Part shown: positions 43,911 to 54,900 of the stretch, in pieces | Layout of the letters: every line of letters begins with the position of its first letter | Numbering within the stretch: the first letter of the stretch is position 1 | Assembly: GCA_947471745.1 (NCBI GenBank) | Contig: CANJKZ010001116.1 | Coordinates: 322,501 to 386,500 of the forward strand | DNA: 64,000 bases | Reading direction: 5' to 3' | Origin: Closterium sp. Naga37s-1 | Taxonomy: Eukaryota; Streptophyta; Zygnematophyceae; Desmidiales; Closteriaceae | Notes under the pieces: model-generated | Databases searched by the model: none | What the model was told of the DNA's origin: nothing | Seen by the model: the letters and a program-made list of their open reading frames with translations, nothing else | Program-made: the position numbers and the translations under genes

Positions 43911-46900
43911 ATGATGAGCGCGGTACGCGAATGCCCCAGCGATCCGCTTTGCGCCGACGGCGGCGCGCGCGCCGTCTCGGGGGAAGCGGAGGGCGCTGAC
44001 GTGTTCCGCGTGGTGATTGTCGGCGCGGGGCCGGCGGGACTGGCGCTGGCGAATTACCTGCTGGCACGTGGCGGCGGCAGGTTCCACGTCAGCGTGATCG
44101 AGAAGGGCGAGGATCCGCGCGCGGAGGTCGAAGAGGCGGCGGAGATCGCGCGCCGGTGAGGGGGGGGGGACAGGAGAGTGGGGAGGGAGGGGGGGGGGGG
44201 GGGCGTGGGGGGGAGGGGAAGGGTAGTGGGGAAGGGGGGAAGGGGAAAGCGGGAAGGGGAAAGGGAGGGGGGGAGGCGGCGAAAGAGGGGAAGGAAAGGG
44301 AGGAAAGGTGGGGGCAGAGGAGGGTGGGAGACGGGAAGTGGGTGGGGCAATAAGAAAATGTAAAATATGAGCAGCTTTGCCCGGAATGCCTTGTTCCCCT
44401 AAGCGCTAGTCTTCATTCCCCTTTCCGCTCGTCGTATCCCCCATATCAGCCCCCGCCTAAAATAACAAGCCAAGTTCTTCTGAGCCTTCTCAGAACTTCC
44501 CCTCCCCGCCCCCCTCCTTCTCCCATGTTCCCCGTGAATGGCGGCAGGTACGCCATGGGGCTGAGCATTCGCGGGATGCACTGCCTGATGGCCATTCCGG
44601 GGGTTATGGACAAGGTGGGTTACAGAGTCAGGTGTGTGCTGGGTGAGGGTGTGTGGCGGGTGGGGGGTGTTGTGGGTGAGGTGTGTGGTGTGTGGGATCA
44701 CACATTTGTCACAATACCCTCTTCCTGACGATCTTTTCATTATTCTCCCTATTCTTCCTTCCATGGCATATCCCATCCCCACGCCGGCAGGAGCAGCTAG
44801 CTAATAGTAAGACCACCTGAACCTCTTCCATCCAATTGCACCCCGCCAAGTGTGCAAATGCAGCAAGTGCTGGCAAATTCCCATTACATGGTCGATCCAG
44901 CTTTCAATAAGCCCCCCTGAAACTTGCTCTCCACCCAATTGCATCCCGCCACGTGTGCAGGTGCAGCCAGTGCTGGTGAATCCGCACGAGATGGTCATGC
45001 CTGCCTTCGGCCGCCTCGTCAGATTCTCAATGCCCAAGGTAGGCTTTAGTGCCCGAGGTAGGCTTTAATGCCCAAGGTAGGCTCTAATGCCCCTGGTAGT
45101 AAAGCTTTTGTGGCTCCCAAAAACGTTTCCTGTGTTGATCTCTCCAGATTGTTTCATTCTGTTTAATTCAAGTGCGAGAGCTTAAAGCCCCCGTTTCCCT
45201 TCTCCGCCCATTCTTCCCCACCCACTGCCCCTCCTCTGCCTCTGCCTGTGGCTGGTCTCTCCTTGTTTCCAGGACCCCCCTCAAGGCTTCGTCTCTCGCA
45301 CGGACCTGTGTGCTTCTCTGCTTGACGCGCTTATCGAGAGAGCCACTAAGGGGGACAAACCTGGAACCGCAGGTGAAGGGACTTCTGATGCGGATAAGGA
45401 GAAGGCTAGTGTTGAGGAGCAGAAACACCTGAAGAAACACCTGAAGAAACACCTGAGCAAACACGTGACGGTGTATTTTGAGTCAAGGATTGTGGATGTG
45501 GATATGAAGGGCCATGTGGTCACGGCTTCCGTGCCTTGCAGCAGGGGCTGTGAAGACAGCAACAACAGTGGTAGCAGCGGCAGCACCAGCAGCAGCAGTG
45601 GTGACAGCAGCAATGGGGGTGGTGGCAGTGATTTCGAGAACGTTCAGATCAAATATGACCTTCTGGTGAGTGAGTGAGTGAGTGAGTGAGTGGAAGATGG
45701 ATGGGAGGAAGTGAGAGAGAGAGCGGGAAATGGAATGAAGTTTCTCAACCTGCCTATGCCCCACTCCACGCCTCCCCTGCTGTTTCTCTCCCTTTCCCAT
45801 CAGGTGGGGGCGGACGGGGTGCGCTCGTATGTGCGCAACCTCCTGGCAGCACGCACATGGGATTTCCCCGTGCACACCGACCGCGTGTATCACGACTGGA
45901 CAGTCGTCAATGTGCTCGTGACCCCTCTTCTCCCTGCCCCCCTTCCCTCTTCTCTCTGTTCCCCATCAGGTGGGGGCGGACGGGGTGCCATCCTATGTGT
46001 GCAACCTGCTAGCAGCACACACCACGTGGGACTTCCCGGTCCACACCGACCGCGTTTATTATGACTGGACAGTCGTCAACGTGCCTGTGCCGCCTCTTGT
46101 CGCTGCTTACCACCCCCCGTACTCTCCTTTCCCCATCAGGTGGGGGCGGACGGGGTGCGCTCCTATGTGCGCAACCTCCTGGCTGCCCGCACATGGGACT
46201 TCCCTGTGCACACCGACCGCGTGTATCACGACTGGACAGTCGTTAACATGCCTGTGCCGCCCTCCCTCACGCCCTCCTCGCTCTTCTTTGCTGCCAAGGT
46301 GCGTTTCTGAGACGGCTCAGGAATGGCTTTGCTGCCAGGGTATGTGTCTCGTTTCCGGGCAAGGTTTAGGGTTTAGGCTTCTCTCTCGCTATTCTATGCT
46401 GAAAAATCCCCTCCCTCTCTCACCCTGCAGTTGAATTTCTCTTAATTCCTCTCCCACTGCCCTCTCACTCCCACCTTTCACTCCCACCTCTCTCTCCCAC
46501 GTCTTTCTCCCGTCTCACTCACCCACTTCAACAGGTCCCCAACACAAAAAACATCGGTGTGGTGGCAATGCCGCAGGTGGGCGGCGAGATGTGTCTGGTG
46601 TGGGGGTGGAAGTCCACGGACCCGCCCCTGGACTGGCTCTCCCTCGCCTCCCCGGCTGCTGCCAAGCGGTACCTCGATGAGAGATTGCCCTGGCTGAATG
46701 TTCCCGAGGAAGCTGCGTGGAATCTGCTGAAGCAGAAGCCACGGACCAGCATGCAGGTGGGTCACTCTTCCTTTCTCGCCCTCTGCCCCTTTACCTCTTT
46801 TCTCGCTCTGTCTGTCACTGCCTGTCTCACTCTCCTCTCTCACTCACTCCCTCTTACTCACTCACGCCCCTTGCTGAAGCAGATCATGTATGTATCATGA

Positions 46901-48049
46901 TGCCCTGATAAGGGATGCAGCCCACTCCACTCCACGCTCCCCTCCGTGGGGCACGGCTTCAATTCCTCCGTCACACATGCGCTCCCTGCTCGCCTCCCCC
47001 CCCCGGTCCCCCTACCCATCCCCCAATGAGGTGCTACCACGACGCTTGCACCAGGTGGCTCTCATAGGCGATCCAGGTCACGCCACGCTGCCGGCCCAAT
47101 CTCCTGCCCCCCACTCCCGGCCCCGCCCAACCCCCCTCCACCAGGTGAAGTGCTGGCGGTACCACGACGAAAGTGCCCAGGTGGCCCTAGTAGGCGATGC
47201 GGCCCACTCCACTCTGCCCTCTCTCGGCCAGGGCTGCAACGCCTCCATCACAGACGCGCTTGTGCTGGGCAGGCTGCTGCTGGGGGAGGCGGTATCTGAG
47301 CACGACAGGGTTCCCCGCCCGCTATCAAAGCAGGGGGAAAGGGGGGTTTATGGTGCTGCTGGTTGCAAGGATGGTGGCGGGGATGGTGGTGCTGCTGCTC
47401 ATGGTGGGGATGGATGCGACAGCTTCAAGTTGCCAGAGGTTGAGAAGCTGAGGGCAGGCCTTACAGATATTCTCTCTACTTATTCCGCTCTCCAGGTCCG
47501 TGCTCCCACCTATCTTGCTCTCTTGCTCTTCAGTTCAATGCTCCCACACCTATCACATGGCCATGGGCTCTGTGGGCTTCCCTTAGTGCATGAGCGTCAA
47601 TTGAGACTGTAACAACTCTCTTATGTGCCATAATGCTGGTGCTATAGGTTGTAGAAGGACACGCATTGGTGGAGCTTTCAGATGCTGCAGCGCCTGTCAA
47701 TACCTTCCACACTGTACGTTTCAACATGTTGCGCCAATAGGTGGTTCTTCTTTCGTGTTAAACGCGTGGTTCGTTTGTGTCGTAAGCTAATTCGTTATCA
47801 CGTGTGGAGATTTTATTGTTTGAGCAGTTCTTATACATGATGGATCTCATTCTCCGCGCCATCTTTTGCAAGCTGCTCCCATGGATCGTATCGGAGCCGA
47901 TACAGGGGCTCTGTGGCAACACCACGATGCCTTATTCGTCTATCCTCAGCAGATTCAGTGGCTTCGTGTCACGGGTTGTGAGGGAAAATGCCGCACAGCG
48001 GTGGGGCTGGGTAACGCAGCAATACAAGAAGACTCTCACAGGGAAATGA
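43911..48049 (+). CDS. KMO: Kynurenine 3-monooxygenase-like FAD monooxygenase
   Basis: Exons 43911-44155, 44548-44614, 44961-45038, 45273-45665, 46140-46298, 46535-46756, 47145-47495, 47648-47713 and 47828-48049 join in phase to 600 residues. The FAD fold starts VVIVGAGPAGLALANYLL (about 34-51), then YAMGLSIRG (82-90), GADGVRSYVRN (from 263) and LVGDAAHSTLPSLGQGCN (about 403-420). The C-terminal AAQRWGW tail and the VKCWRYH lead-in to GDAAH match the layout of KMO, which hydroxylates kynurenine at the outer mitochondrial membrane; UbiH- or PHBH-like enzymes are the alternative. Two low-complexity inserts (Ser/Gly in exon 4, Gly/Ala in exon 7) are unusual. The acceptor of exon 2 and the last exon are the least certain. 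Confidence 0.78.
44156..44353 (+). repeat. G-rich start of KMO-like intron 1
   Basis: About 190 bp almost free of C and T on the plus strand, including a run of about 12 G near 44191. It begins at the donor GTGAGG. Confidence 0.75.
44828..44890 (+). repeat. Ghost copy of KMO-like exon 3
   Basis: CCCGCCAAGTGTGCAAATGC and following bases mirror the acceptor and exon start at 44961. The ghost reads VQQVLANSHYMVDPAF against VQPVLVNPHEMVMPAF. The period is about 113 bp. Confidence 0.85.
45029..45105 (+). repeat. Donor repeats after KMO-like exon 3
   Basis: The exon end and donor (ATGCCCAAG then GTAGGCTTTA) are followed by three further 19-20 bp copies (GTGCCCGAG, ATGCCCAAG and ATGCCCCTG, each with GTAG), all keeping a GT. 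Confidence 0.88.
45804..46090 (+). repeat. Two extra copies of KMO-like exon 5
   Basis: Acceptor plus VGADGVRSYVRNLLAARTWD through DWTVVNV begins at 45804 and 45970, with the complete exon at 46140 (periods 166 and 170 bp). The second copy has CNLLAAHTTWD, one residue longer. Both fade before the last 13 codons and have no donor. They are over 85 percent similar by eye, so recent. Confidence 0.9.
46888..47095 (+). repeat. Two ghost copies of KMO-like exon 7
   Basis: 46890-46985 reads YHDALIRDAAHSTP and frame-broken relics of GQGCNASITDA; 47017-47095 reads QVALIGDPGHATLP. Both mirror YHDESAQVALVGDAAHSTLP of the working exon (from 47145). Confidence 0.85.
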
Positions 48050-48908
48050 TGCATTTTGTTGAGCTAACTACAGCACTTACCGATCTGTCAGTCCTAGTAA
48101 ATCGGTTTTGTTACTGTACACATTCACTAAAAGGACCTGAAATTAGTATCGAGTCCAGCACTGTACTTGCATTACGTGTACTGGGCACACTTCCTTGCAC
48201 GATCACACCTTCCCTCCTCCCCTCACCTCTCTCGCCTCCCCACCGCAACACACCGCTATCCGCTCCCGCATTCCCCACTTCCAACTAGACGTCATCGTTT
48301 TTCGTGATGCAATTCAAAGCACCTCTGTTTGTAGGCTCGGAAAGGACTGTCGGACAGGCTCGACGGGGATGCAGACAGATTAGGCTCAGCAAGCCCCACG
48401 TGTTGCCCTTGTCCTTTTTACACACAGCACCTTCTGTGGCCCACCAGCGTTCGATTGCCACAAAAGCTGGGGTTTCATGTTTTCTGGCTAGTTCGCAGCG
48501 GTTGAAAGCGGTGAATGGTAAGATGTCTATAGAGTGTGAGTTATCGTACTTCACCATTGCGCACCAGATCAAACCGTACAAAGGGAATCAACTGCCAACT
48601 GTCATGCATTCAGTGCAACTTAGTCTAGTTCATCAAGCTTCGTGCGACTCGGTGATGAGGGCAATCCACTTAGCAGTTTCAACCTGGCTCAAGTTCACTT
48701 GAAGCTGCTTGCCCCATTCGAGATATGTCAAGCAGCTGTTATTTAGGATAGAAAAGAATGGAGGGACAATGTGGGCATTTTATCGGAGACTGCTGAGGCG
48801 ACTTTGCGACGACCGCATGAATCTTGACACGTAATTGCCACCTCAGCATCGCCATCCGACATCACCGCAATTTCAACGGTTATCCTCGCCATAGCGCTCT
48901 TCGTTATT
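48050..48908. other. Spacer between KMO-like gene and the 2318-codon frame
   Basis: 3' flank of the KMO-like gene and 5' flank of the next frame. I saw no convincing exon, RNA gene or transposon. Confidence 0.55.
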
Positions 48909-51900
48909 ATGGTCATATCCGCTAGCGAATCCGCTAGTAACGCAGTTGCCGAGTCGCCAGTCTGCACATCTGCCGTCCCCGCAAACGCGTCTACCTCGCC
49001 CGCCGCCGCCATTGCACTTCCCCCCATCGCGGACGCCGCCACTTCCGCCGATGGACGGAAGCGGCAGCCGCTGCAGCTGCGCGTGGCGGTCAGCGGGGCA
49101 GAAGGGGGGGCGGGGAGGGGGGCGGATGGGGCAGCGGATGGGGCAGCGGAGACCAAACCCGTGGCAGGGGCTGGGAATGAGGGGAAGCTAACTCCCCGCG
49201 GAACGAGGCGTGCGGGAAGGAGCGCGAGCGGGGACCTGAGCGGAGGCGCAATTCGCGCCACTGGCGGAGTGGAAAGTCCTCCAGAGACGGACACGGGCCC
49301 GCTGACCTACCACGGGGAAGGGCGGGGGAGCGATAAGCGGAACCCTTGGGGGGCGAGGCGCGGGGTCGGGGCGAGGGCGGGGGAAGAGGACAGGGGGGAG
49401 GGGACAGGCGCGCTCGCTCCGCTGCCGCGGAGCGGGCGGAAGGGGCGAAGGCGGGGCGGGGAATCTGCGGGTGGTAGCAGAGATGCGCAAGAGGGGGCGG
49501 AGCTGTTCAGACACGCCGCGACCATTGGCAACGCGAGCAGCAGCGCTACTAATGGTAGCTTTGCCTTCAATGCCGCGTCCAAGTATCGGAGCGTCAGCAT
49601 CAACAGCAGCAGACGAGGCACGAGCGCCGGCGCGACGGTCGATTGGGATCTCAATGCCGCTCCCCCCTCCCCCGCCGCCGCTTCCGCTGCTTCCGCCACC
49701 CCCAGGAGCTCATTCCCCAGCAGCTCCACCACCCCCACCGCCGGCGCTGCGCGCGAGGGGCTGTTCGGGATCCGCGCAGGCGCGCGCAGGCTGTACGAGG
49801 CGCGCAAGCAGGCGAAACGGCAGGCGAGTGGCGGAAGCGGCGCAAGTGACTTGGCAGGTGGGGTGCTGTCCATGGGAAGAGACGTGTGGGAGGCCGCGGA
49901 GAAGAACCAGCTCGTGCGGTGTGTGGGGAGCGTGGAGAGGGGGAGCGCGGAGAGGGGGAGCGCGGAGAGGGGGAGCGCGGAGAGGGGGAGCGCGGAGAGG
50001 GGGAGCGCGGAGGGGGAGGCCGCGGAGAAGAACCAGCTGGGCAGATGGGCGGGGAGTGTAGGGCGGGGGAACGCCGAGGGGGGAAGCGCTGAGGGGGAAA
50101 ACGCTGAAGGGAGAAGTGGCGAAGGGGGCAACCTGGAAAAGGCAAGTGGCGAGAGGGGAAGGGGGGAAATCGGCTTGGGGGAGAGCGGTGAGGGGGGTTG
50201 GGAGGGTAGTATGAGGCTGAGGGAGGGGAGGGGCGGAGGGGAGGGGGAGGGTGAGAGTGAGAGGGGGCGGGGGATATGGAACGAGGTACGGGATATGATG
50301 GTGCTGCGAAGGGAGAGAGGGGAGGAGGGAGGCTGGTCTGAGTGGGTTGATATAGATGGGGAGGAGGAGAGTGAAGAGGAGGATTGGGAGGAGGAGGAAG
50401 GAGAGGAAGCAGAAGGGGAAGAGGAGGAGGAGGAGGAAGAAGAAAAGGCGGTGGTGAAGGAGATTGGAGCGGAGAGCAGGGGGGATGGAGCAGCACGGCT
50501 AGTTCCTGAGGCCCCTCTGGCGCAGCTTGAAGGGAGCGTGGAGAATTCTGAAACGGCTCAAAAGTCAGTGGAGAGCAGGGGAGATGGAGCAGCAGAGCCT
50601 GTTGCCGCACTCTCTCAGGAGCCGGCTGAAGGGCGCGTTGGACGTAGAGGTTACGAGGAAGTTTCCCGTCTTGATGAGGCGGAAAGAGGTGGCAATGTGA
50701 GCGGGGAGTGTGGGGAGGTCTGTGAGGGTGAAAGGGGTGAATGGGAGGAGGAAGAGAGGGAGGGGAGGGGGGAGAGGGAGGAGAGGGAAGCAGAGGGAGG
50801 TGAGAAAGGTTATGGGGAGAAAGGTTATGGGGAGAAAGGTTATGGGGAGAAAGGTTATGGGGAGAAAGCGGAGGAGCTTTGGTTTCACAGGGAGGAAACC
50901 GAGGCGGGGCGAGGGGCGGAGGCAGTCAAAGAGTGTGTGGAGCCCCAAAGACGCTATGAGGATGGCGATGAGAGTGTGAGTGGTGGAGCAGCAGCAGCAG
51001 CAGAACTAGCAGCAGCATCAGCAGCAGAATCACCAACAGCAGCAGCAGCAGAAGCAGCAGAAGAAGAAGAATCACCAGCAGCAGCATCCGGGGCTGAAGA
51101 GCTATCGGAGGAGAGTGTGGGGCCAAGTCCACCCAATTCCACCCCATCCACTGCGCCTGCTGCGCCTGCTGCACCTCTTGCACCCGAGGTGACTTGTGAC
51201 TTGACTCAGAAAGCAACGGCTGGCGGGTATTCGCGCAAGCTCCTCTCCTCCCGCACTCTCAAGCTGGTCCTCAATCCCTTATGCTCCCCCCTCGTTGTAC
51301 CGTACTCCGCGACTGCTTCTAACGAGGATGCTGGTAATTCTGCTGCTGCAGCAGCAACTGCTGGTGCTGCTGCTACTGCTTCCGAGGACCAGCACCTGCT
51401 GGTGCTCACACCTCCAAGCACCAAGAAGCGCAGCAAAGCCGTCGACTCGAAGAAGCACAATGAGAATCGCTCTGTTGAATCAGCCGAGCCATCCCACATG
51501 CCCAAGAGCACAGGCACTTTCGAGCCGCCTCAAAAGTCGCCCCTGAGCACACCAACAGCAACTGGGGCACAATATGAGCCCATCTGGTCCCTCACGCCCT
51601 CTCACAGGCCTTCCCAGCCCGTCCACACGCCCGTGAGCACAGGAACCGTGCCACCATACACCCTTCTCTGGCCTCTCACTCCCTCTCTCAAGCCCTCTGA
51701 TTTCACTCTCGCACCACCGATCCCTGACACTGATACACTGTATGAGCCCATCTGGCCCCTCCCTCCTGCTGGATCCAGGCAGCGCATGAAGAGCAGCGGT
51801 ACTGAGACGGGTCACACTCAGACCCGGCCGAAGAGCAGCGGGGGGAGGGAACGCGGGGCGGATAGGGTGGGGCAGGGAGGAGGGGGAGTGGGGAAGCATG

Positions 51901-54900
51901 TGAAGCGCTCTGAGACACTTGACGCTCTAAGTCGGCCGAAGAGCAGTGGAGGGAGGGAACGGGGAGCAGATGGCGCGGGGCAGGGAGAAGGAGTGGGGCA
52001 GGGTTTGAAGCGGTCTGAAACTGTTGACACTCAAAGCCGGCCAAGGAGCAGCGGTGGGAGGCAACACGGAGCATGCAGAGTGGGACAGGGGTTTGAGGAT
52101 TTTGAGAAGGCTGTGGAGTGGTTGGAAGGGCAGAGTGGTTTGGAGAATTCTCAGCAGCACTCGCAGGGAGAGCAGGGGGGGCAGGGGTTTATTGTGAGGC
52201 GGAGGCAGCTGGGGAAGAGCAGTGCAGGGAGGGGAGGAGAGGTAGGGGGTGTGGGGTGGGGATTGAGTGGCGAGTTTCCGTTGGCGGGAGAAGGTAGGAG
52301 GAGGAGGAGCACGGGTGGTAGTGGTTTGGATGGTGGGGTTGGTGCTGTTAATAGCACTGATGCAGCAGGGCTTGACACGGCAGGGATCGACACAGCAGGG
52401 ATTGGCACAGTTTTGGTCGAAGCAGTACCGAGGGGAGAATGCGTGGAGGCACCTTTAGAGCGAGGCATGCTGAATGCACCGTGTGCCTTGGAACCACAAG
52501 CCCCTGCTGCTGTTCACACACTTCTCATTCCCACACCTGAAGTTCCCACACCTGAGATTCCCACACCTGAGATTCCCACACCTGAGTTTCCCGCACCTGC
52601 CAGTCCCGCATCTGGCATTCCCACGCCTGCCCTTCCCACACCTGCTATTGTCACACATGCTGTAGGAACGCCCACACACACCGCCTGCAATCCTGCTGCT
52701 ATGCCCGCTGCCCTCCCTGTGCTGCCTGTCGAAGGTCCTTCACCAGTACCTGAGAATTCACCTGATGCACCTGGTAGTGCAGCTGAAGCACCTCAAAGTT
52801 CACCTGAACTACCTGAAGCTTCACCTGGAGAACCTGATCGGTCACCTGACGCACCAGAGGGCTCATCTGAATTTGAGGGACCTGCAATCAATGGATCACC
52901 TGAAGCACCTGAGCGCTCACCTGAAGAGGCTGTGGGTACACCTGAAGCCCCTGCAGTTTCACCTGAAGGACCTGAAGGCTTGTCTGCTGCTACAGTTGTT
53001 GTTACTACCCCTGTTGCTGCTACAACCGTTGCTACTGCCACTGCTGCTGCTTCCGGTGCTGCTCCTCCTGTTCCTCCTGCTCCTCCTGTTCCTCCTGCTC
53101 CTTCGCCTCCTGCTGATGCTGACCGTGCTACTGATGCGCCTGTTGTTGCCTCTCCTCCTTCTCCTGCTTCTTCTCCTGCTCCTGCTCGCCCTCCTGCTGA
53201 TGCAGTTGCTGTTGTGGTCCCTGCTCTTGCCCCTACTCCTGCCACTGCTCCTACTCCTTCTCCTCCTCCTGCCTCTTCTCCTTCTCCTCCTCCTGCTCCT
53301 GCTCGTTGCACCACCTCCCTCCACAGCTCAGAACCGCCCACCACCACGCGAAACCTCTTCAGACCGTCGGTTTCTGTCAACGACCTGTCAGCCGCATCCG
53401 CCTTCCCCAAATGGGCTCTCACTTGGAAGACCGCTGTGCGGTCGCCCCTGCGTGGGGCCAACACTCCACCCGCTCCTCCCAAGACTGCAGGCAAGACGTT
53501 TGAGAGCTCTCAACAGCCGCCCCTGCCTGTGACCAGCGGCACGTTGTTTGGGCCCAAGACACCTGACAAGACATCTAACTTGGAGGAAAGGGGAAGCTAT
53601 AGTTCCAAGCCATGGCAGCAGCAAGAGCAGCATGGGGAAAGGCAAGGGGAGCAGGAATGGCAGCAGCCGGGGCAGCAGCAGCAGGGGCAGCAGCAGCAGC
53701 AGGGGCAACAACAGCTGCGTCAATCAGTGAGCGAGAACCATGGCAGCCTATTCACACAGCCCCCTCGCACTCGATTCGGCAGCAGCAGCCCCCGCCTCCC
53801 CTTACCCCGCCACCGCACGCTCCTCTCTCCTCGGGACCTCCTGAGAAAGCTCTCTGCCTTCCCCTCCAGTTTCCCCTCCAGCGGCCCCTTGGTTCCCACC
53901 AGGGGCTTCTCTTCCGGGCGTTATTCGGGTTTCTCCTCGTGGAAGAGTGTACTTCGGCGGAACACGCACAGCGACTCGCTGGCGCCGGTGGCTTCGGACG
54001 GGCCGAAGGACGTGTGGGAAGCGGCAGAGAAGGAGCAGCTGGGGGGGTGGAGGAGCCGGTCCAGGGGTGCGCGGAAGAGGAGCATTATGGAGGCGGCTAG
54101 ACGGAGCCTGAGCGGTAGAATTCTGGATGGTTTGAGCGGTTTGAGTGGCAGAGAATTGGGTGGGAGCGATTTGAGTGGCGGGGGATCGAGTGGCAGGGAT
54201 TTGAGTGCGAGGGATTCGAGCGGCGAGGATTTGAGTGGCGGGGATTTGAGTGGCGGGGATTTGAGTGGCGCAGATTTGGGTGGCGGGGATTTGAGTGGCG
54301 GGGATTTGAGTGGCGGGGATTTGGGTGGCGGGGATTTGAGTGGCGGGGATTTGAATGGCGGGGATGTGAATGGCGGGGATTTGAATGGCGGGGATGTGAA
54401 TGGCGGGGATTTGAATGGCGGGGATGTGAATGGCGGGGATTTGAATGGCGGGGATGTGAATGGCGGGGATTTGAATGGCGGGGATGTGAATGGGAGAGGG
54501 AGTAGAAGCCTGCATGAGACAGGGAGTGGGGGGGTGGAGGGCGGAGCAGCAGCGGGAGGAGGGATCGATGATGTGATATTGAACGGCGGGGAGCAAGGAG
54601 AGAGCTCCTCTGGTGTACCTGTGGGTGGGTTGCATAGCAGGAGGCACACTGTCGATGGTATTGGGCCTGCTCTTAGCAAGTACGGCAAGTCTAAGGAGAA
54701 TGGAAGCCGGGTGAGCAGGATTCGGCGGGGAGTGTTTGGGTTAGCCAGGAGCAGCAGCGGCGACAACGCTTCTACTGCTCAAACGGGCAGCGGGGGGGAG
54801 TTGCAGGCAACGTTGGTGCCAAGGGCACTGTCAGAGAGCAGACAGAGGCATGGCAGGAGCGGCAGCAGGCTGAGGGCGTGGGGGTTCAGGTCGTGGGGTA

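Noticed and set aside
45804..46090. Treating the two extra KMO exon 5 copies as mutually exclusive coding exons
   Set aside because: They lack a donor and the last 13 codons, and fade into intron sequence.
49307..54766. Several long minus-strand and alternate-frame open stretches in the 2318-codon gene (Ser/Pro- or Ile/Pro-rich repeats)
   Set aside because: They coincide with 15-bp repeats that lack stops in all frames; the plus-strand frame alone is continuous over the full length.
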